Of a DNA stretch of 64,000 bases, positions 7,981 through 17,023 are shown one piece after another; position 1 is the stretch's first letter, and each line of letters starts with the position of its first letter. Source of the DNA: Komagataeibacter oboediens (GTDB taxonomy: Bacteria > Pseudomonadota > Alphaproteobacteria > Acetobacterales > Acetobacteraceae); contig NZ_NKTX01000001.1 in assembly GCF_003207815.1 (NCBI RefSeq), positions 360,027 through 424,026 on the forward strand. The letters run 5' to 3'. Position numbers and translations under genes: made by a program. The notes beneath the pieces are model-generated. The model made no database searches and was not told where the DNA came from. It saw nothing but the letters and a program-made list of their open reading frames with translations.

Positions 7981-10339
7981 TGGAAACGGCTTTGCCACGA
8001 CGGCCCCTGCGTCGGGGGACGGCATTGTGGCCGGTGGCGCATCACGCAGCCTGCGGCATGAAAGTGCCGCCATGCACGTGCAGGGCAGTGCCGCCTATAT
8101 TGATGATCTGCCCGAACCGCGCGGCACGCTGCACCTTGTCCCGGGGCTGAGCGCGCGCGCCCATGCCCGCATCGTGTCCATGGATCTTGATGCAGTAAGG
8201 CAGGCCGAAGGCGTGGTGGGTGTCTATACCGCCGCCGATATTCCCGGCGAGAATCAGATCAGCCCCGTCGGCAAGGGGGATGAGCCCCTGCTGGCGAGCA
8301 CCGAGGTCTCGTTTTATGGCCAGCCTTTATTCGTGGTCGCCGCGACCACGCGCATGGCTGCACGCCGGGCCGTGCGGCTGGCCAGAGTGGAATATGAAGA
8401 CCTGCCTGCCATCCTGAACGTGGCCGAGGCCCGCGCGGCGGGTAGTCCCATGGTCTGGCGACCGATGGAAATGAAGCGTGGCGACGTGGTGGCCGGGCTG
8501 GAGCACGCGCCCCGCAGGCTGTCTGGCCGCATTACCGTGGGCGGGCAGGAACATTTCTACCTCGAAGGGCAGATCGCCCTTGCCCGTCCGGGTGAGGAAG
8601 GGGAGATGCATGTCACCTCCTCCACCCAGCATCCGACCGAAACCCAGCACATGGTCGCCCATGTGCTGGACCGTCCCGCCAACCTGGTGACGGTGGAGGT
8701 CCGGCGCATGGGCGGCGGCTTTGGCGGCAAGGAAACGCAGGCCAATGCCTGTGCCTGCCTTTCGGCGCTGGTGGCCGACCTGACCGGGCGCGCGGCCAAG
8801 ATGCGACTGGACCGTGACGACGACATGACCATGACCGGCAAGCGGCATGATTTCGTCATTGATTACGATGTCGGCTATACCGACGAGGGACATATCCTTG
8901 CGGTGGACATGGTGCTGGCGGCGCGGTGCGGGTGGTCGGCCGACCTGTCCGGCCCCGTGATCGACCGTGCGCTGTTCCATGCGGACAATGCCTATTTCTA
9001 TCCCGATGTGCGCCTGCGCTCCGAACCGCTGCGCACCAATACGCAGTCCAATACCGCCTATCGCGGCTTTGGCGGCCCGCAGGGCATTGTCGCGGCCGAG
9101 CGCGTGATCGAGGAAATTGCCTTCGCCACCGGCCTTGATCCGCTGGAGGTCAGGCTGCGCAATGCCTATGGCACGCATGACCGCAACGTCACGCCCTACA
9201 ACATGGTGGTCGAGGACTCGATTACCGCAGACGTCCTGCCTGAACTGGCGCGACGCTGCCATTATGTGAAACGGCGCGAGGCCTGCCGTGCATTCAATGC
9301 CGGCAGTCCCTACCTGCGGCGCGGTATTGCGATCACGCCGGTCAAGTTCGGCATTTCCTTTACCGCCACGCATTACAATCAGGCGGGCGCGCTGGTTCAT
9401 GTCTATACCGACGGGTCGGTGCAGGTGAATCACGGCGGCACGGAAATGGGGCAGGGCCTGCATACCAAGATGGTGCAGGTCGTCATGCGTGAACTGGGGC
9501 TGGGCACGGATCAGGTGCGCATTACCGCCACCACGACGGGCAAGGTGCCCAATACGTCGGCTACCGCCGCGTCGTCCGGGGCGGACCTCAATGGCATGGC
9601 GGTGCTGGACGCGGTGCGCCGGATCAAGCGCAGGCTGGTGGAATTCGCGGCCGGCCACTGGAACGTGGCCGAGGACGACGTCCGCTTCGCGCCCGATGGC
9701 GTGCATGTCGGGCAGAAGGTGATCGCGTTTTCGCACCTGACGCGGCAGGCCTATTTTGCACGTGTGTCCATGTCCGCCAACGGGTTTTACAAGACGCCCA
9801 AGATTTCATGGAACGGGGATACGGGGCAGGGCCGTCCCTTCTATTACTTTGCATACGGGGCGGCGTGTTCGGAGGTCGTGATCGACCTGCTGACGGGGGA
9901 GATGAAGATCGACCGCGTGGACATCCTTCATGACGCGGGGCAGTCCCTGAACCCTGTTCTGGACATCGGGCAGGTCGAAGGCGGCTTCGTGCAGGGCGCC
10001 GGATGGCTGACCTGCGAGGAACTGGTATGGGATAAGGCGGGCCGCCTGCGCACGCATGCGCCCAGCACGTACAAGATCCCGGCCTGCTCCGACCGCCCAC
10101 GGGTGTTCAATGTCGAACTGCTGGAAAACGCGCCCAACCGGGAATACAGCATTTTCCGCTCCAAGGCCGTGGGGGAACCGCCATTCGTCCATGGGGTGTC
10201 GGTGCTGCAGGCGGTGTCCGATGCGCTGGCCAGTCTGGATGACTATCGCACCTGTCCCCGTCTGGACGCGCCCGCCACGCCGGAAATGATCCTGCGCGTG
10301 GCCGAACGCATGCGGCACGGCAACCCGCCCGCCGCCTGA
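7973..10339 (+). CDS. xdhB: Xanthine dehydrogenase large (molybdopterin) subunit
   Basis: Catalytic subunit that hydroxylates hypoxanthine and xanthine at the molybdenum centre. 788 residues from the ATG at 7973, which overlaps the end of xdhA (ATGGCTGA) and has GGGAG upstream. Motifs: MGGGFGGKET (molybdopterin loop), AYRGFGGPQG with the substrate-positioning Arg, MGQGLHTKM, and KAVGEPPF carrying the catalytic Glu. Together with xdhA and xdhC it makes the entry step of the purine-degradation cluster. Confidence 0.95.
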   Translation: MADGNGFATTAPASGDGIVAGGASRSLRHESAAMHVQGSAAYIDDLPEPRGTLHLVPGLSARAHARIVSMDLDAVRQAEGVVGVYTAADIPGENQISPVGKGDEPLLASTEVSFYGQPLFVVAATTRMAARRAVRLARVEYEDLPAILNVAEARAAGSPMVWRPMEMKRGDVVAGLEHAPRRLSGRITVGGQEHFYLEGQIALARPGEEGEMHVTSSTQHPTETQHMVAHVLDRPANLVTVEVRRMGGGFGGKETQANACACLSALVADLTGRAAKMRLDRDDDMTMTGKRHDFVIDYDVGYTDEGHILAVDMVLAARCGWSADLSGPVIDRALFHADNAYFYPDVRLRSEPLRTNTQSNTAYRGFGGPQGIVAAERVIEEIAFATGLDPLEVRLRNAYGTHDRNVTPYNMVVEDSITADVLPELARRCHYVKRREACRAFNAGSPYLRRGIAITPVKFGISFTATHYNQAGALVHVYTDGSVQVNHGGTEMGQGLHTKMVQVVMRELGLGTDQVRITATTTGKVPNTSATAASSGADLNGMAVLDAVRRIKRRLVEFAAGHWNVAEDDVRFAPDGVHVGQKVIAFSHLTRQAYFARVSMSANGFYKTPKISWNGDTGQGRPFYYFAYGAACSEVVIDLLTGEMKIDRVDILHDAGQSLNPVLDIGQVEGGFVQGAGWLTCEELVWDKAGRLRTHAPSTYKIPACSDRPRVFNVELLENAPNREYSIFRSKAVGEPPFVHGVSVLQAVSDALASLDDYRTCPRLDAPATPEMILRVAERMRHGNPPAA

Positions 10340-10343
10340 TCAC

Positions 10344-11198
10344 ATGGGCATGCAGATGCGCGCGGATCTGGCGCGATGGCGGATGTCAGGCCAGCCCATC
10401 GCCCGGATCAGTGTATCGGACGCGCGGGGGTCCACCCCGCGTGAGGCCGGAACCTTCATGCTGGTCACCCCCACAGAACAGTCTGGCACGATCGGTGGCG
10501 GGGATCTGGAATGGAACGCCATCCACCACGCCCGCAGGCTGCTGGAACATGGCGGCGACGCGCTGGTCCAGCGCATAAGCCTGGGGGGTAATTCGGGCCA
10601 GTGCTGCGGCGGGGAGGTCTGGCTGAACCTTGACCTGCCCGCCCCCCACAGGCTGGACGCCATCATGGAACAGCTGGAACACCAGCGCCGGATGCAGCCG
10701 CTGCTGCTTCTGTTCGGGGCGGGGCATGTGGGCCGCGCGCTGGCGCATGTGCTGGTCCCGCTGCCGCTGCGCCTTGCATGGTGCGATTCGCGCCCGCATG
10801 AATTCGGTTCAACCATTCCCCCGGGGGTAGAGGTGCATGACGATGGCGCATGGGAACGTCTGGTCGCCAGCGCGCCCGCGGGTTCAGGCGCGCTGGTCCT
10901 GACGCAGAGCCATGCGCTGGACAGCGTTATTGTTGCATCCATCCTGGAACGGGGGGATTTTCGATATGTCGGCCTGATTGGTTCGCATACGAAGCGCCGC
11001 CGGTTCGAAGCCGGGTTCCGCCAGATCGGCCTGCCGGAAGACCGCATCGCCGCACTGGTCTGCCCGATCGGGGACCGGGGCGTGCGTGACAAGCGGCCCG
11101 CCGTCATCGCCGCACTGGTCGCGGCAGAAATTGTTACCCGCTTCCTGCACCCCGTGCAGGCGGGCGGTCATGTAAACGGGGATGACACCAGCCCATGA
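10344..11198 (+). CDS. xdhC: Xanthine dehydrogenase accessory protein XdhC
   Basis: XdhC binds molybdenum cofactor, promotes its sulfuration and delivers it to XdhB; it is not part of the mature enzyme. The 284-residue protein shows the family N-terminus with ARISVSDARGSTPREAG and GTIGGGDLEW, the Cys pair in GQCCGGEVWL, and a Rossmann loop LLFGAGHVGRAL in the second half, followed by YVGLIGSHTKRRRF. It starts 4 bp after xdhB, and its last four bases overlap the lysR start (ATGA), so all are translationally linked. Confidence 0.92.
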   Translation: MGMQMRADLARWRMSGQPIARISVSDARGSTPREAGTFMLVTPTEQSGTIGGGDLEWNAIHHARRLLEHGGDALVQRISLGGNSGQCCGGEVWLNLDLPAPHRLDAIMEQLEHQRRMQPLLLLFGAGHVGRALAHVLVPLPLRLAWCDSRPHEFGSTIPPGVEVHDDGAWERLVASAPAGSGALVLTQSHALDSVIVASILERGDFRYVGLIGSHTKRRRFEAGFRQIGLPEDRIAALVCPIGDRGVRDKRPAVIAALVAAEIVTRFLHPVQAGGHVNGDDTSP

Positions 11199-12151
11199 AC
11201 GATCCGCTTTCCCGTACGCCCCGCATGATGCGGCTGCACGCGCGGGGCATTTCCTATTTCAACGCCGTGCGGGAATGCCGCTCCATCCGCGAGGCGGCGC
11301 GAAGGCTGAACGTCACGCCGTCCGCCCTGACCCGCCAGCTTGCGCAGATGGAGGCGGAAATCGGCGCCCCCCTGTTCGACCGCCTGCCCGATGGCATGGT
11401 GCTGACGGAAGTGGGCACGATCATGGCCCGGCATATCGTTACCGTCATGCAGGATGCCGCCCGGACGGAGGAACAGATCAACGCCCTGTCCGGTCGGCAT
11501 GACGGGCGGCTGCGTATCATGGCGGTGGAAGGGATTGCGGGACAGCTGCTGCCCGCCCTGCTGGAACGCATCATTTCCGCCTATCCGGCCGTGGAACTGC
11601 ATGTGGAAGTCGGTGCGCCCAAGACCATCGTCTCCGCCCTGCAGGACGGGCGGGTGGATCTGGGCATTGCGTTTTCGCTGGCGCTGTACCCCGAACTGCG
11701 GCGGGTGGCGGTGGGGCATTTCCCTGTTGGCGCGGTGGTGCGCGCGGACCATCCGCTGGCGCACCTGCGCACGGTCACGGTGGAGGAATGTACGGCCTAT
11801 CGCCTGATCCTGCCTACACGCACGCTGTCGCTGTACCGTGTCATGGAACCCATGCTGCGCCCGTGGCAGGACCGGCTGAACGTGGTGTTGCAGACCGGAT
11901 CGATCGAACTGACCAACCGCATGGTGCAGGCGGGCGTCGGGCTGGCGTTCCAGTCCCCGCTGGCGGTGGGCGTGCAGCCGGGACAGGACACCCTGCGCCA
12001 TGTGCCGCTGCGTGATACCCGGGCGGTTACGGACCTCGGGGCCTATGTGCGGGAATCCCGCTGGCTGCCGCCGCTGCTGGAAACGGTGATTGAGGAACTG
12101 CGCCTGGAACTGCGGCGTGTGCAGGGTGTCAGCGATGAACGGGTGGTCTGA
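11195..12151 (+). CDS. LysR-family transcriptional regulator of the purine cluster
   Basis: 318 residues with an N-terminal winged helix-turn-helix (about residues 12-70: SIREAARRLNVTPSALTRQLAQMEAEIGAPLF split over two helices) and a periplasmic-binding-like effector domain from about residue 95. It is encoded on the same strand as xdhABC with an ATGA overlap, unlike the common divergent LysR arrangement. A dyad with a T-N11-A core lies 5 bp beyond its stop codon and a different dyad lies before xdhA, so it may control both halves of the cluster. The effector is unknown; a purine intermediate such as urate or allantoin is an inference. Confidence 0.9.
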   Translation: MNDPLSRTPRMMRLHARGISYFNAVRECRSIREAARRLNVTPSALTRQLAQMEAEIGAPLFDRLPDGMVLTEVGTIMARHIVTVMQDAARTEEQINALSGRHDGRLRIMAVEGIAGQLLPALLERIISAYPAVELHVEVGAPKTIVSALQDGRVDLGIAFSLALYPELRRVAVGHFPVGAVVRADHPLAHLRTVTVEECTAYRLILPTRTLSLYRVMEPMLRPWQDRLNVVLQTGSIELTNRMVQAGVGLAFQSPLAVGVQPGQDTLRHVPLRDTRAVTDLGAYVRESRWLPPLLETVIEELRLELRRVQGVSDERVV

Positions 12152-12156
12152 CATCT

Positions 12157-12195
12157 GTTGCGTTTTGGGCAACGGAACGGTCAAATCATTATACT
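12157..12195 (+). promoter_or_regulatory. LysR-type operator and -10 element upstream of the flavoprotein gene
   Basis: GTTGC-gttttgg-GCAAC at 12157-12173 is a perfect 5-bp inverted repeat whose core TGCGTTTTGGGCA fits T-N11-A. A good -10 box, TATACT, follows at 12190-12195, while the -35 position is poor and is overlapped by the dyad. This layout is typical of LysR-activated promoters. The promoter would drive the second half of the purine cluster. Confidence 0.5.
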
Positions 12196-12323
12196 AGACG
12201 AAACAGGGGGAAGGCTGGTTAGATTTCCCCATCATGGTGCGGTTGGGGGAATATCCGCATGGCGTCGGGGGACGCCATGCGGGCTGCATCAACACACAGT
12301 AAAAAATGAATGGGAACCCGCAG

Positions 12324-13781
12324 ATGGATACCACAACGCAGCCGAATGCCGGGACGGCCGGCGGGCTTGCTGCACTGGATGCGGCAGTGCGCCGGGATCT
12401 TGAGATCATCCGTTATCCCCGCAAGGAATGGGTTCCCCCCATGGAACGTGACGGCCAGCGCGTGCTGGACGTGGCCATTATCGGGGGCGGGCAGGGTGGT
12501 CTTGCCACAGCCTTCGCGCTTAAGCGCAATAACATCACCAATGTCCGCATCTTTGACCGTGCGGCCAAGGGGGGCGAAGGCCCGTGGGTGACATTCGCGC
12601 GCATGATCACGCTGCGCACGCCCAAATACGTGACCGGCCCCGACCTTGGCGTGCCGTCCCTGACCCCGCGTTCGTGGTACGAAGCGCAGTATGGCGCCGA
12701 AGCCTGGGAAAAGCTGGACAAAATTCCGCGTGGGCAGTGGCAGGCCTATCTGGACTGGTACCGCGACATCCTGAAGCTGCCGGTCGCCAATGACCATGAT
12801 TTCCAGGGCGTGACATGGGAAGGTGGCCTGCTGCGCCTGACCTTCCGTCGTCCCGACGGTTCGACCCATGTGCATTACGCGCGCAAGCTGGTGCTGGCTA
12901 CCGGGATCGAAGGCTGCGGGTCGTGGCATGTGCCCGACTTCGTCCGCGATGGCCTGCCGCGTGCGCGGTATGCCCACACGTCGGAAAACATTGATTTCGC
13001 GGCGCTGAAGGGCAAGCGGATCGGTGTGCTGGGGGCTGGTGCCTCGGCGTTTGATAACGCGGCCACGGCGCTGGAAGACGGTGCGGGCAGCGTGACGCTG
13101 TGCCTGCGGCGCAAGGAAATCCCGTCCATCAACCCGTACCGGTGGATGGAAAATACCGGCTTCCTCGCCTATTACCCCGCCCTGTCGGATGAGCTGCGCT
13201 GGGGCTTCATGCGCCGGATTTTCGAACTCAACCAGCCGCCGCCGCAGGATACGTTCTGGCGCTGCCGTCGGCATGCGAACTTCTCCTTCCGCACGGGCTG
13301 TCCCTGGACGGGCGTGCGCATGGACGGGGATGAGATCGTGGTCGATTCGCCCACTGGTGAGATGCGGTTCGATTTCGTGATTATCGGCACGGGTTTCACA
13401 ACCGACCTGTCCCGCAGGGCCGAGACGAAATCCTTCGCCCCCTCCGTCGCGCTGTGGGGTGATCGCTACACCGCACCCGCCGGGTCGGAAAGCGCCGTGC
13501 TGGAAAGCTATCCCTATCTGGGGGAAAACTACCAGTTCCTGCCGCGCCGTGCGGATGATCCGCTGGCGCCCATGCTGGCGAACATCCATAATTTCACGTT
13601 CTCCGCCACGCCAAGCATGGGTCTGTCGGGGGCGTCCATCAGCGGCATGCGCTTTGGCGTGGAGCGTCTGGCACACGGGCTTGGGCGTGACCTGTACGTG
13701 GCCGATGGCAGGCAGCACCTTGAAAGTCTGCTGGCCTATGACGTGCCGGAACTGGTCAGTCTCGACCCTCCTGTTGCATGA
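12324..13781 (+). CDS. Two-Rossmann flavoprotein monooxygenase, candidate urate hydroxylase
   Basis: 485 residues from ATG 12324 (TGGGAA upstream; ATG 12306 is an alternative). An FAD-binding GxGxxG motif, VAIIGGGQGGLATAF, sits near residue 48, and a second, NAD(P)H-binding type motif IGVLGAGASAF near residue 234, with the late ATG motif FVIIGTGFTTDL. This is the architecture of class B monooxygenases, not of the single-Rossmann HpxO. The cluster makes urate (xdh) and consumes 5-hydroxyisourate (uraH), yet has no classical uricase, so this enzyme is the best candidate for urate oxidation. It would be analogous to HpxO of Klebsiella or HpyO of Xanthomonas. Family: seen. Substrate: inferred from context. 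Confidence 0.75.
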   Translation: MDTTTQPNAGTAGGLAALDAAVRRDLEIIRYPRKEWVPPMERDGQRVLDVAIIGGGQGGLATAFALKRNNITNVRIFDRAAKGGEGPWVTFARMITLRTPKYVTGPDLGVPSLTPRSWYEAQYGAEAWEKLDKIPRGQWQAYLDWYRDILKLPVANDHDFQGVTWEGGLLRLTFRRPDGSTHVHYARKLVLATGIEGCGSWHVPDFVRDGLPRARYAHTSENIDFAALKGKRIGVLGAGASAFDNAATALEDGAGSVTLCLRRKEIPSINPYRWMENTGFLAYYPALSDELRWGFMRRIFELNQPPPQDTFWRCRRHANFSFRTGCPWTGVRMDGDEIVVDSPTGEMRFDFVIIGTGFTTDLSRRAETKSFAPSVALWGDRYTAPAGSESAVLESYPYLGENYQFLPRRADDPLAPMLANIHNFTFSATPSMGLSGASISGMRFGVERLAHGLGRDLYVADGRQHLESLLAYDVPELVSLDPPVA

Positions 13782-13824
13782 TGCGTCCCGGGTAGAGTTA
13801 TCCATTCGGGAGAAAGTTGATCAG

Positions 13825-14061
13825 ATGAGCAGTGCAGCACACCTTTCCCCTTCCGCGCCGGCCATGACCGGCGCGGGGGGGCATGATGACCGCAAGGGGC
13901 CACCCGTGGCCGATATGGCGCGGATTATCGGCCTGTCCATTCCGGCCGCCTGCATGCCCGATGTCGTGGCGAATACCGCCCTGCTGCATGGTTATGCCGA
14001 TCTGGTCAGCGGTTTTGCGCTGCCTGATGACTGCGAACCCGCCTATGAGTACACGCCATGA
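13825..14061 (+). CDS. hpxX: AtzG/HpxX-like small subunit (DUF4089)
   Basis: A 78-residue protein ending in a block that matches DUF4089: ARIIGLSIPAACMPDVVANT then a helix and FALPDDCEPAYEY. DUF4089 proteins are GatC-like partners of AtzE-family amidases, and in Klebsiella the homologue HpxX lies in the oxalurate operon. It ends with an ATGA overlap into the amidase gene, consistent with a complex made in fixed ratio. The ATG at 13825 has GGGAG 14 bp upstream. Residues 1-28 are low-complexity and probably disordered. Confidence 0.85.
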   Translation: MSSAAHLSPSAPAMTGAGGHDDRKGPPVADMARIIGLSIPAACMPDVVANTALLHGYADLVSGFALPDDCEPAYEYTP

Positions 14062-15431
14062 CCGGTCAGGGGCACAAGGCGGGCGCCGCCCTTGCCATTG
14101 CGGCGGATGTACGTGCCGGACGCCGCAGCGCCGTATCGGTCGTGACCGCTGTCATCGGGGATATCGAAGCCCGTGACACCCGTTTCAACAGTGTGACCCG
14201 CATCCTTGGCCCCGCCGCCGTGGCGCAGGCCGAGGAGGTGGACAAGGCCGTTGCGGCGGGTCGCGATCCCGGCCCGCTGGCGGGGGTGCCCTTTGGGGTG
14301 AAGGACCTGTTTGACGTCCGTGGCGAGGTCACCACGGCAGGCTCCATCGTCCTGCGCGACAACCTGCCCGCCACGCGCGATGCGGAGGTGGTCGAACGCC
14401 TGCGCGCGGCAGGCGCCGTGCCGGTCGCGACGCTGAACATGGATGAATTCGCCTACGGCTTTTCCACCGAAAACGCCCATACCGGCACAACACGCAATCC
14501 GCATGATCCCGCGCGTCTGGCCGGTGGGTCATCGGGCGGGTCGGCGGCATCGGTGGCTGCGGGCCTGCTGCCGTTCACGCTGGGGTCGGACACCAACGGG
14601 TCCATCCGCGTTCCGTCCTCGCTGTGCGGGGTGTGGGGGCTGAAGCCGACATACGGGCAGATGCCGCTGCGCGGTGTCTATCCGTTCGTGGCCAGCCTGG
14701 ACGTGGTTGGCCCGATGGCCGACACGGTCGAGGATCTGCGGGCGGTGTACGGCATCATGGCCGGTGGGCTGCATATGGGCGAACCCGACGTGGGTGATGT
14801 GCGCGTGGCCCGCCTTGGCGGATGGTTTGCCGAAAATATCAGCCCCGAACTTGCCGCTGGCATTGACCGTGTCATGGCGCATCTGGGGCATGACCGGGTG
14901 ATCGAACTGCCTGAAGTCGCGCGTGCGCGGGCCTCGGCGTTTTTGATCAGCGCGGCGGAAGGGGGCAACCTGCACCTGCCGCGCCTGCGCCGCCGGGCCA
15001 TGCAGTATGATCCCGCCACGCGCGGGCGGCTTATGGCCGGGGCCATGCTGCCTGCCGCGACATTCGTGCAGGCGCAGCGTTTCCGTCGCTGGTTCCGCGG
15101 GCATGTACATGCCGCCCTTGCCAATGCTGACGTTCTGGTGGCGCCCACCACGGTGGGTGTCGCACCCCGGATTGACCAGCCATCCATTACCGTGAATGGC
15201 AGGACGGTATCCGCCCGCGCCAACCTTGGCATCTTCACGCAGCCGATCAGCCTTGCCGGGCTGCCGGTGCTGGCGGCCCCGCTGGCGGTTGATGGCCTGC
15301 CGCAGGGCATCCAGCTTATCGGTGCACCGGGTGGGGAAGCGAAGCTGTTTGCCGTGGCGGCCGAACTGCAGCGCGCGGGTCTGGCGGCCTGCCGCCCGAT
15401 TGAGGCAGGATACGCACGGAAGGACAGCTGA
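14058..15431 (+). CDS. hpxY: AtzE/HpxY-family amidase
   Basis: 457-residue amidase-signature hydrolase. The Ser-cisSer-Lys triad is readable: Lys in GVPFGVKDLFDV (about residue 83), cis-Ser in GGSSGGSAAS (about 159) and nucleophile Ser in SDTNGSIRVPSSLCG (about 183). The TNGS form and the adjacent DUF4089 gene place it with AtzE (1-carboxybiuret hydrolase) and HpxY rather than GatA. In the Klebsiella purine pathway HpxXY is tied to oxalurate breakdown, and the next gene here is hpxW, so an oxalurate-related C-N hydrolysis is the likely role. The exact reaction of HpxY is not settled in what I know. Confidence 0.87.
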   Translation: MTGQGHKAGAALAIAADVRAGRRSAVSVVTAVIGDIEARDTRFNSVTRILGPAAVAQAEEVDKAVAAGRDPGPLAGVPFGVKDLFDVRGEVTTAGSIVLRDNLPATRDAEVVERLRAAGAVPVATLNMDEFAYGFSTENAHTGTTRNPHDPARLAGGSSGGSAASVAAGLLPFTLGSDTNGSIRVPSSLCGVWGLKPTYGQMPLRGVYPFVASLDVVGPMADTVEDLRAVYGIMAGGLHMGEPDVGDVRVARLGGWFAENISPELAAGIDRVMAHLGHDRVIELPEVARARASAFLISAAEGGNLHLPRLRRRAMQYDPATRGRLMAGAMLPAATFVQAQRFRRWFRGHVHAALANADVLVAPTTVGVAPRIDQPSITVNGRTVSARANLGIFTQPISLAGLPVLAAPLAVDGLPQGIQLIGAPGGEAKLFAVAAELQRAGLAACRPIEAGYARKDS

Positions 15432-17023
15432 TGCTGAATACGCCGCGTTCATGCCGGGGGATGGTCACATCCCCCCACCACCTGGCCAGTCAGGCCGGGC
15501 TGGACGTGCTCAAGGCCGGGGGCACGGCAATTGAGGCCGCAGTCGCTACCGCCGCAGCCCTGGCTGTGGTCTATCCACACATGACCGGGATTGGCGGGGA
15601 TGCATTCTGGCTGACCATGTGGCCCGATGGCCGCGTGGAAACCATCGATGCCTGTGGGGCGGCCGCGCAGAAGGCCGACCCCGCCTTTTACCATGCCGCG
15701 GGGCTGGATACGATTCCATGGCGCGGCCCGCTTGCGGCCAATACCGTGGCGGGCACCGTATCGGGCTGGGACATGGCGCTGTCATGGAGCCATGCCATGA
15801 CGCCCGCCCTGCCACTGGGGCGGGTACTGCGTGATGCGCTGTATTACGCGGAACAGGGCGTGCCCGTAACCGACAGTGCGGCCAACCTGACCCGCGCGAA
15901 GTTTGATGAACTGAAGGACGTACCAGGTTTCCGGGAGATGTTCACACCCGGTGGCCGCCTGCCACAGCCCGGTGACATCCTGCACAATCCGCGCCTTGCC
16001 ACGACCCTGCGGCGGCTGGCGGATGAAGGGCTGTCCAGTTTCTATCGGGGCACTGTGGCGCGCGAGATCGCAGCCGACCTGAATGACGTGGGCAGCCCGC
16101 TCGTGCTTGCGGACCTGCAGGCGCACAGGGCAACGCACCAGCCCGCGCTGCATGCGCGTATCCATGGAGCGGACCTGTACAACCTCGCACCGCCGACGCA
16201 GGGGGTTGCGTCCCTGCTGATCCTTGCGCTGTTCGACCGGCTGAAGGCGGCGAAGGCGGATGATTTCGATTACCTGCACGGGCTGGTTGAAGCGACCAAG
16301 CAGGCATTCCGCTATCGCGATACCCATGTGGGCGATCCCGCCTACATGACCGTTCAGGCACAGGACATCCTTGATGACCGCAAGGCGCTTGATCGCATGG
16401 CCGCCAGCATCGACCCCAACCGGGCGGCGCCGTGGCCGTGGCAGTCGCAGGCGGGGGACACGGTCTGGCTTGGTGTGATTGATTCCGACGGACTGGCCGT
16501 CAGCATGATCCAGAGCCTGTATTTCGAATACGGGTCCGGTGTCGTGCTGCCGCGCACCGGTATTGTCTGGCAGAACCGTGGCACCAGCTTCGGACTGGAC
16601 CCGCAGGGCTGGAATGGCCTGCGTCCCGGCCGCAAGCCGTTCCATACGCTCAACCCCGCCGGCGCACGTTTTGATGACGGGCGGACCATGGTCTATGGCA
16701 CCATGGGGGGCGAGGGGCAGCCACAGACGCAGTCCGCCATTTTCACCCGCTACGCACGTTACGGCATGGAACTGCAGGAAGCCGTCACGGCGCCGCGCTG
16801 GCTGCTGGGGCGGACATGGGGCGAAAGCAGTGTCAGCCTGAAATACGAAGACCGCTTCGACCCTGAGGTCATCGCCCGGATGCAGGCGGCGGGACACCAG
16901 ATGGAACGGGTTGAGCCGTTTTCTTCCACAATGGGCCATGCGGGCGCACTGGTGCGCCATAAATCGGGCCTGCTGGAAGGGGCGACCGACCCGCGTAGTG
17001 ATGGATGTGTGGCGGCATGGTAA
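15431..17023 (+). CDS. hpxW: Gamma-glutamyltransferase-family oxamate amidohydrolase HpxW
   Basis: 530-residue Ntn-hydrolase of the gamma-glutamyltransferase fold. There is no signal peptide, so it is cytosolic, unlike true GGT. N-terminal motif: MVTSPHHLASQAGLDVLKAGGTAIEAAVA. The predicted self-cleavage site and nucleophile is Thr344 in GDTVWLGVIDSDGLAVSMIQ, aligned with the NTTH region of GGT. The Klebsiella homologue HpxW hydrolyses oxamate to oxalate and ammonia. The gene overlaps hpxY by one base (TGATG) and is coupled to the next gene by TAATG. Assignment to oxamate rests on the HpxX-HpxY-HpxW gene set. Confidence 0.82.
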   Translation: MLNTPRSCRGMVTSPHHLASQAGLDVLKAGGTAIEAAVATAAALAVVYPHMTGIGGDAFWLTMWPDGRVETIDACGAAAQKADPAFYHAAGLDTIPWRGPLAANTVAGTVSGWDMALSWSHAMTPALPLGRVLRDALYYAEQGVPVTDSAANLTRAKFDELKDVPGFREMFTPGGRLPQPGDILHNPRLATTLRRLADEGLSSFYRGTVAREIAADLNDVGSPLVLADLQAHRATHQPALHARIHGADLYNLAPPTQGVASLLILALFDRLKAAKADDFDYLHGLVEATKQAFRYRDTHVGDPAYMTVQAQDILDDRKALDRMAASIDPNRAAPWPWQSQAGDTVWLGVIDSDGLAVSMIQSLYFEYGSGVVLPRTGIVWQNRGTSFGLDPQGWNGLRPGRKPFHTLNPAGARFDDGRTMVYGTMGGEGQPQTQSAIFTRYARYGMELQEAVTAPRWLLGRTWGESSVSLKYEDRFDPEVIARMQAAGHQMERVEPFSSTMGHAGALVRHKSGLLEGATDPRSDGCVAAW

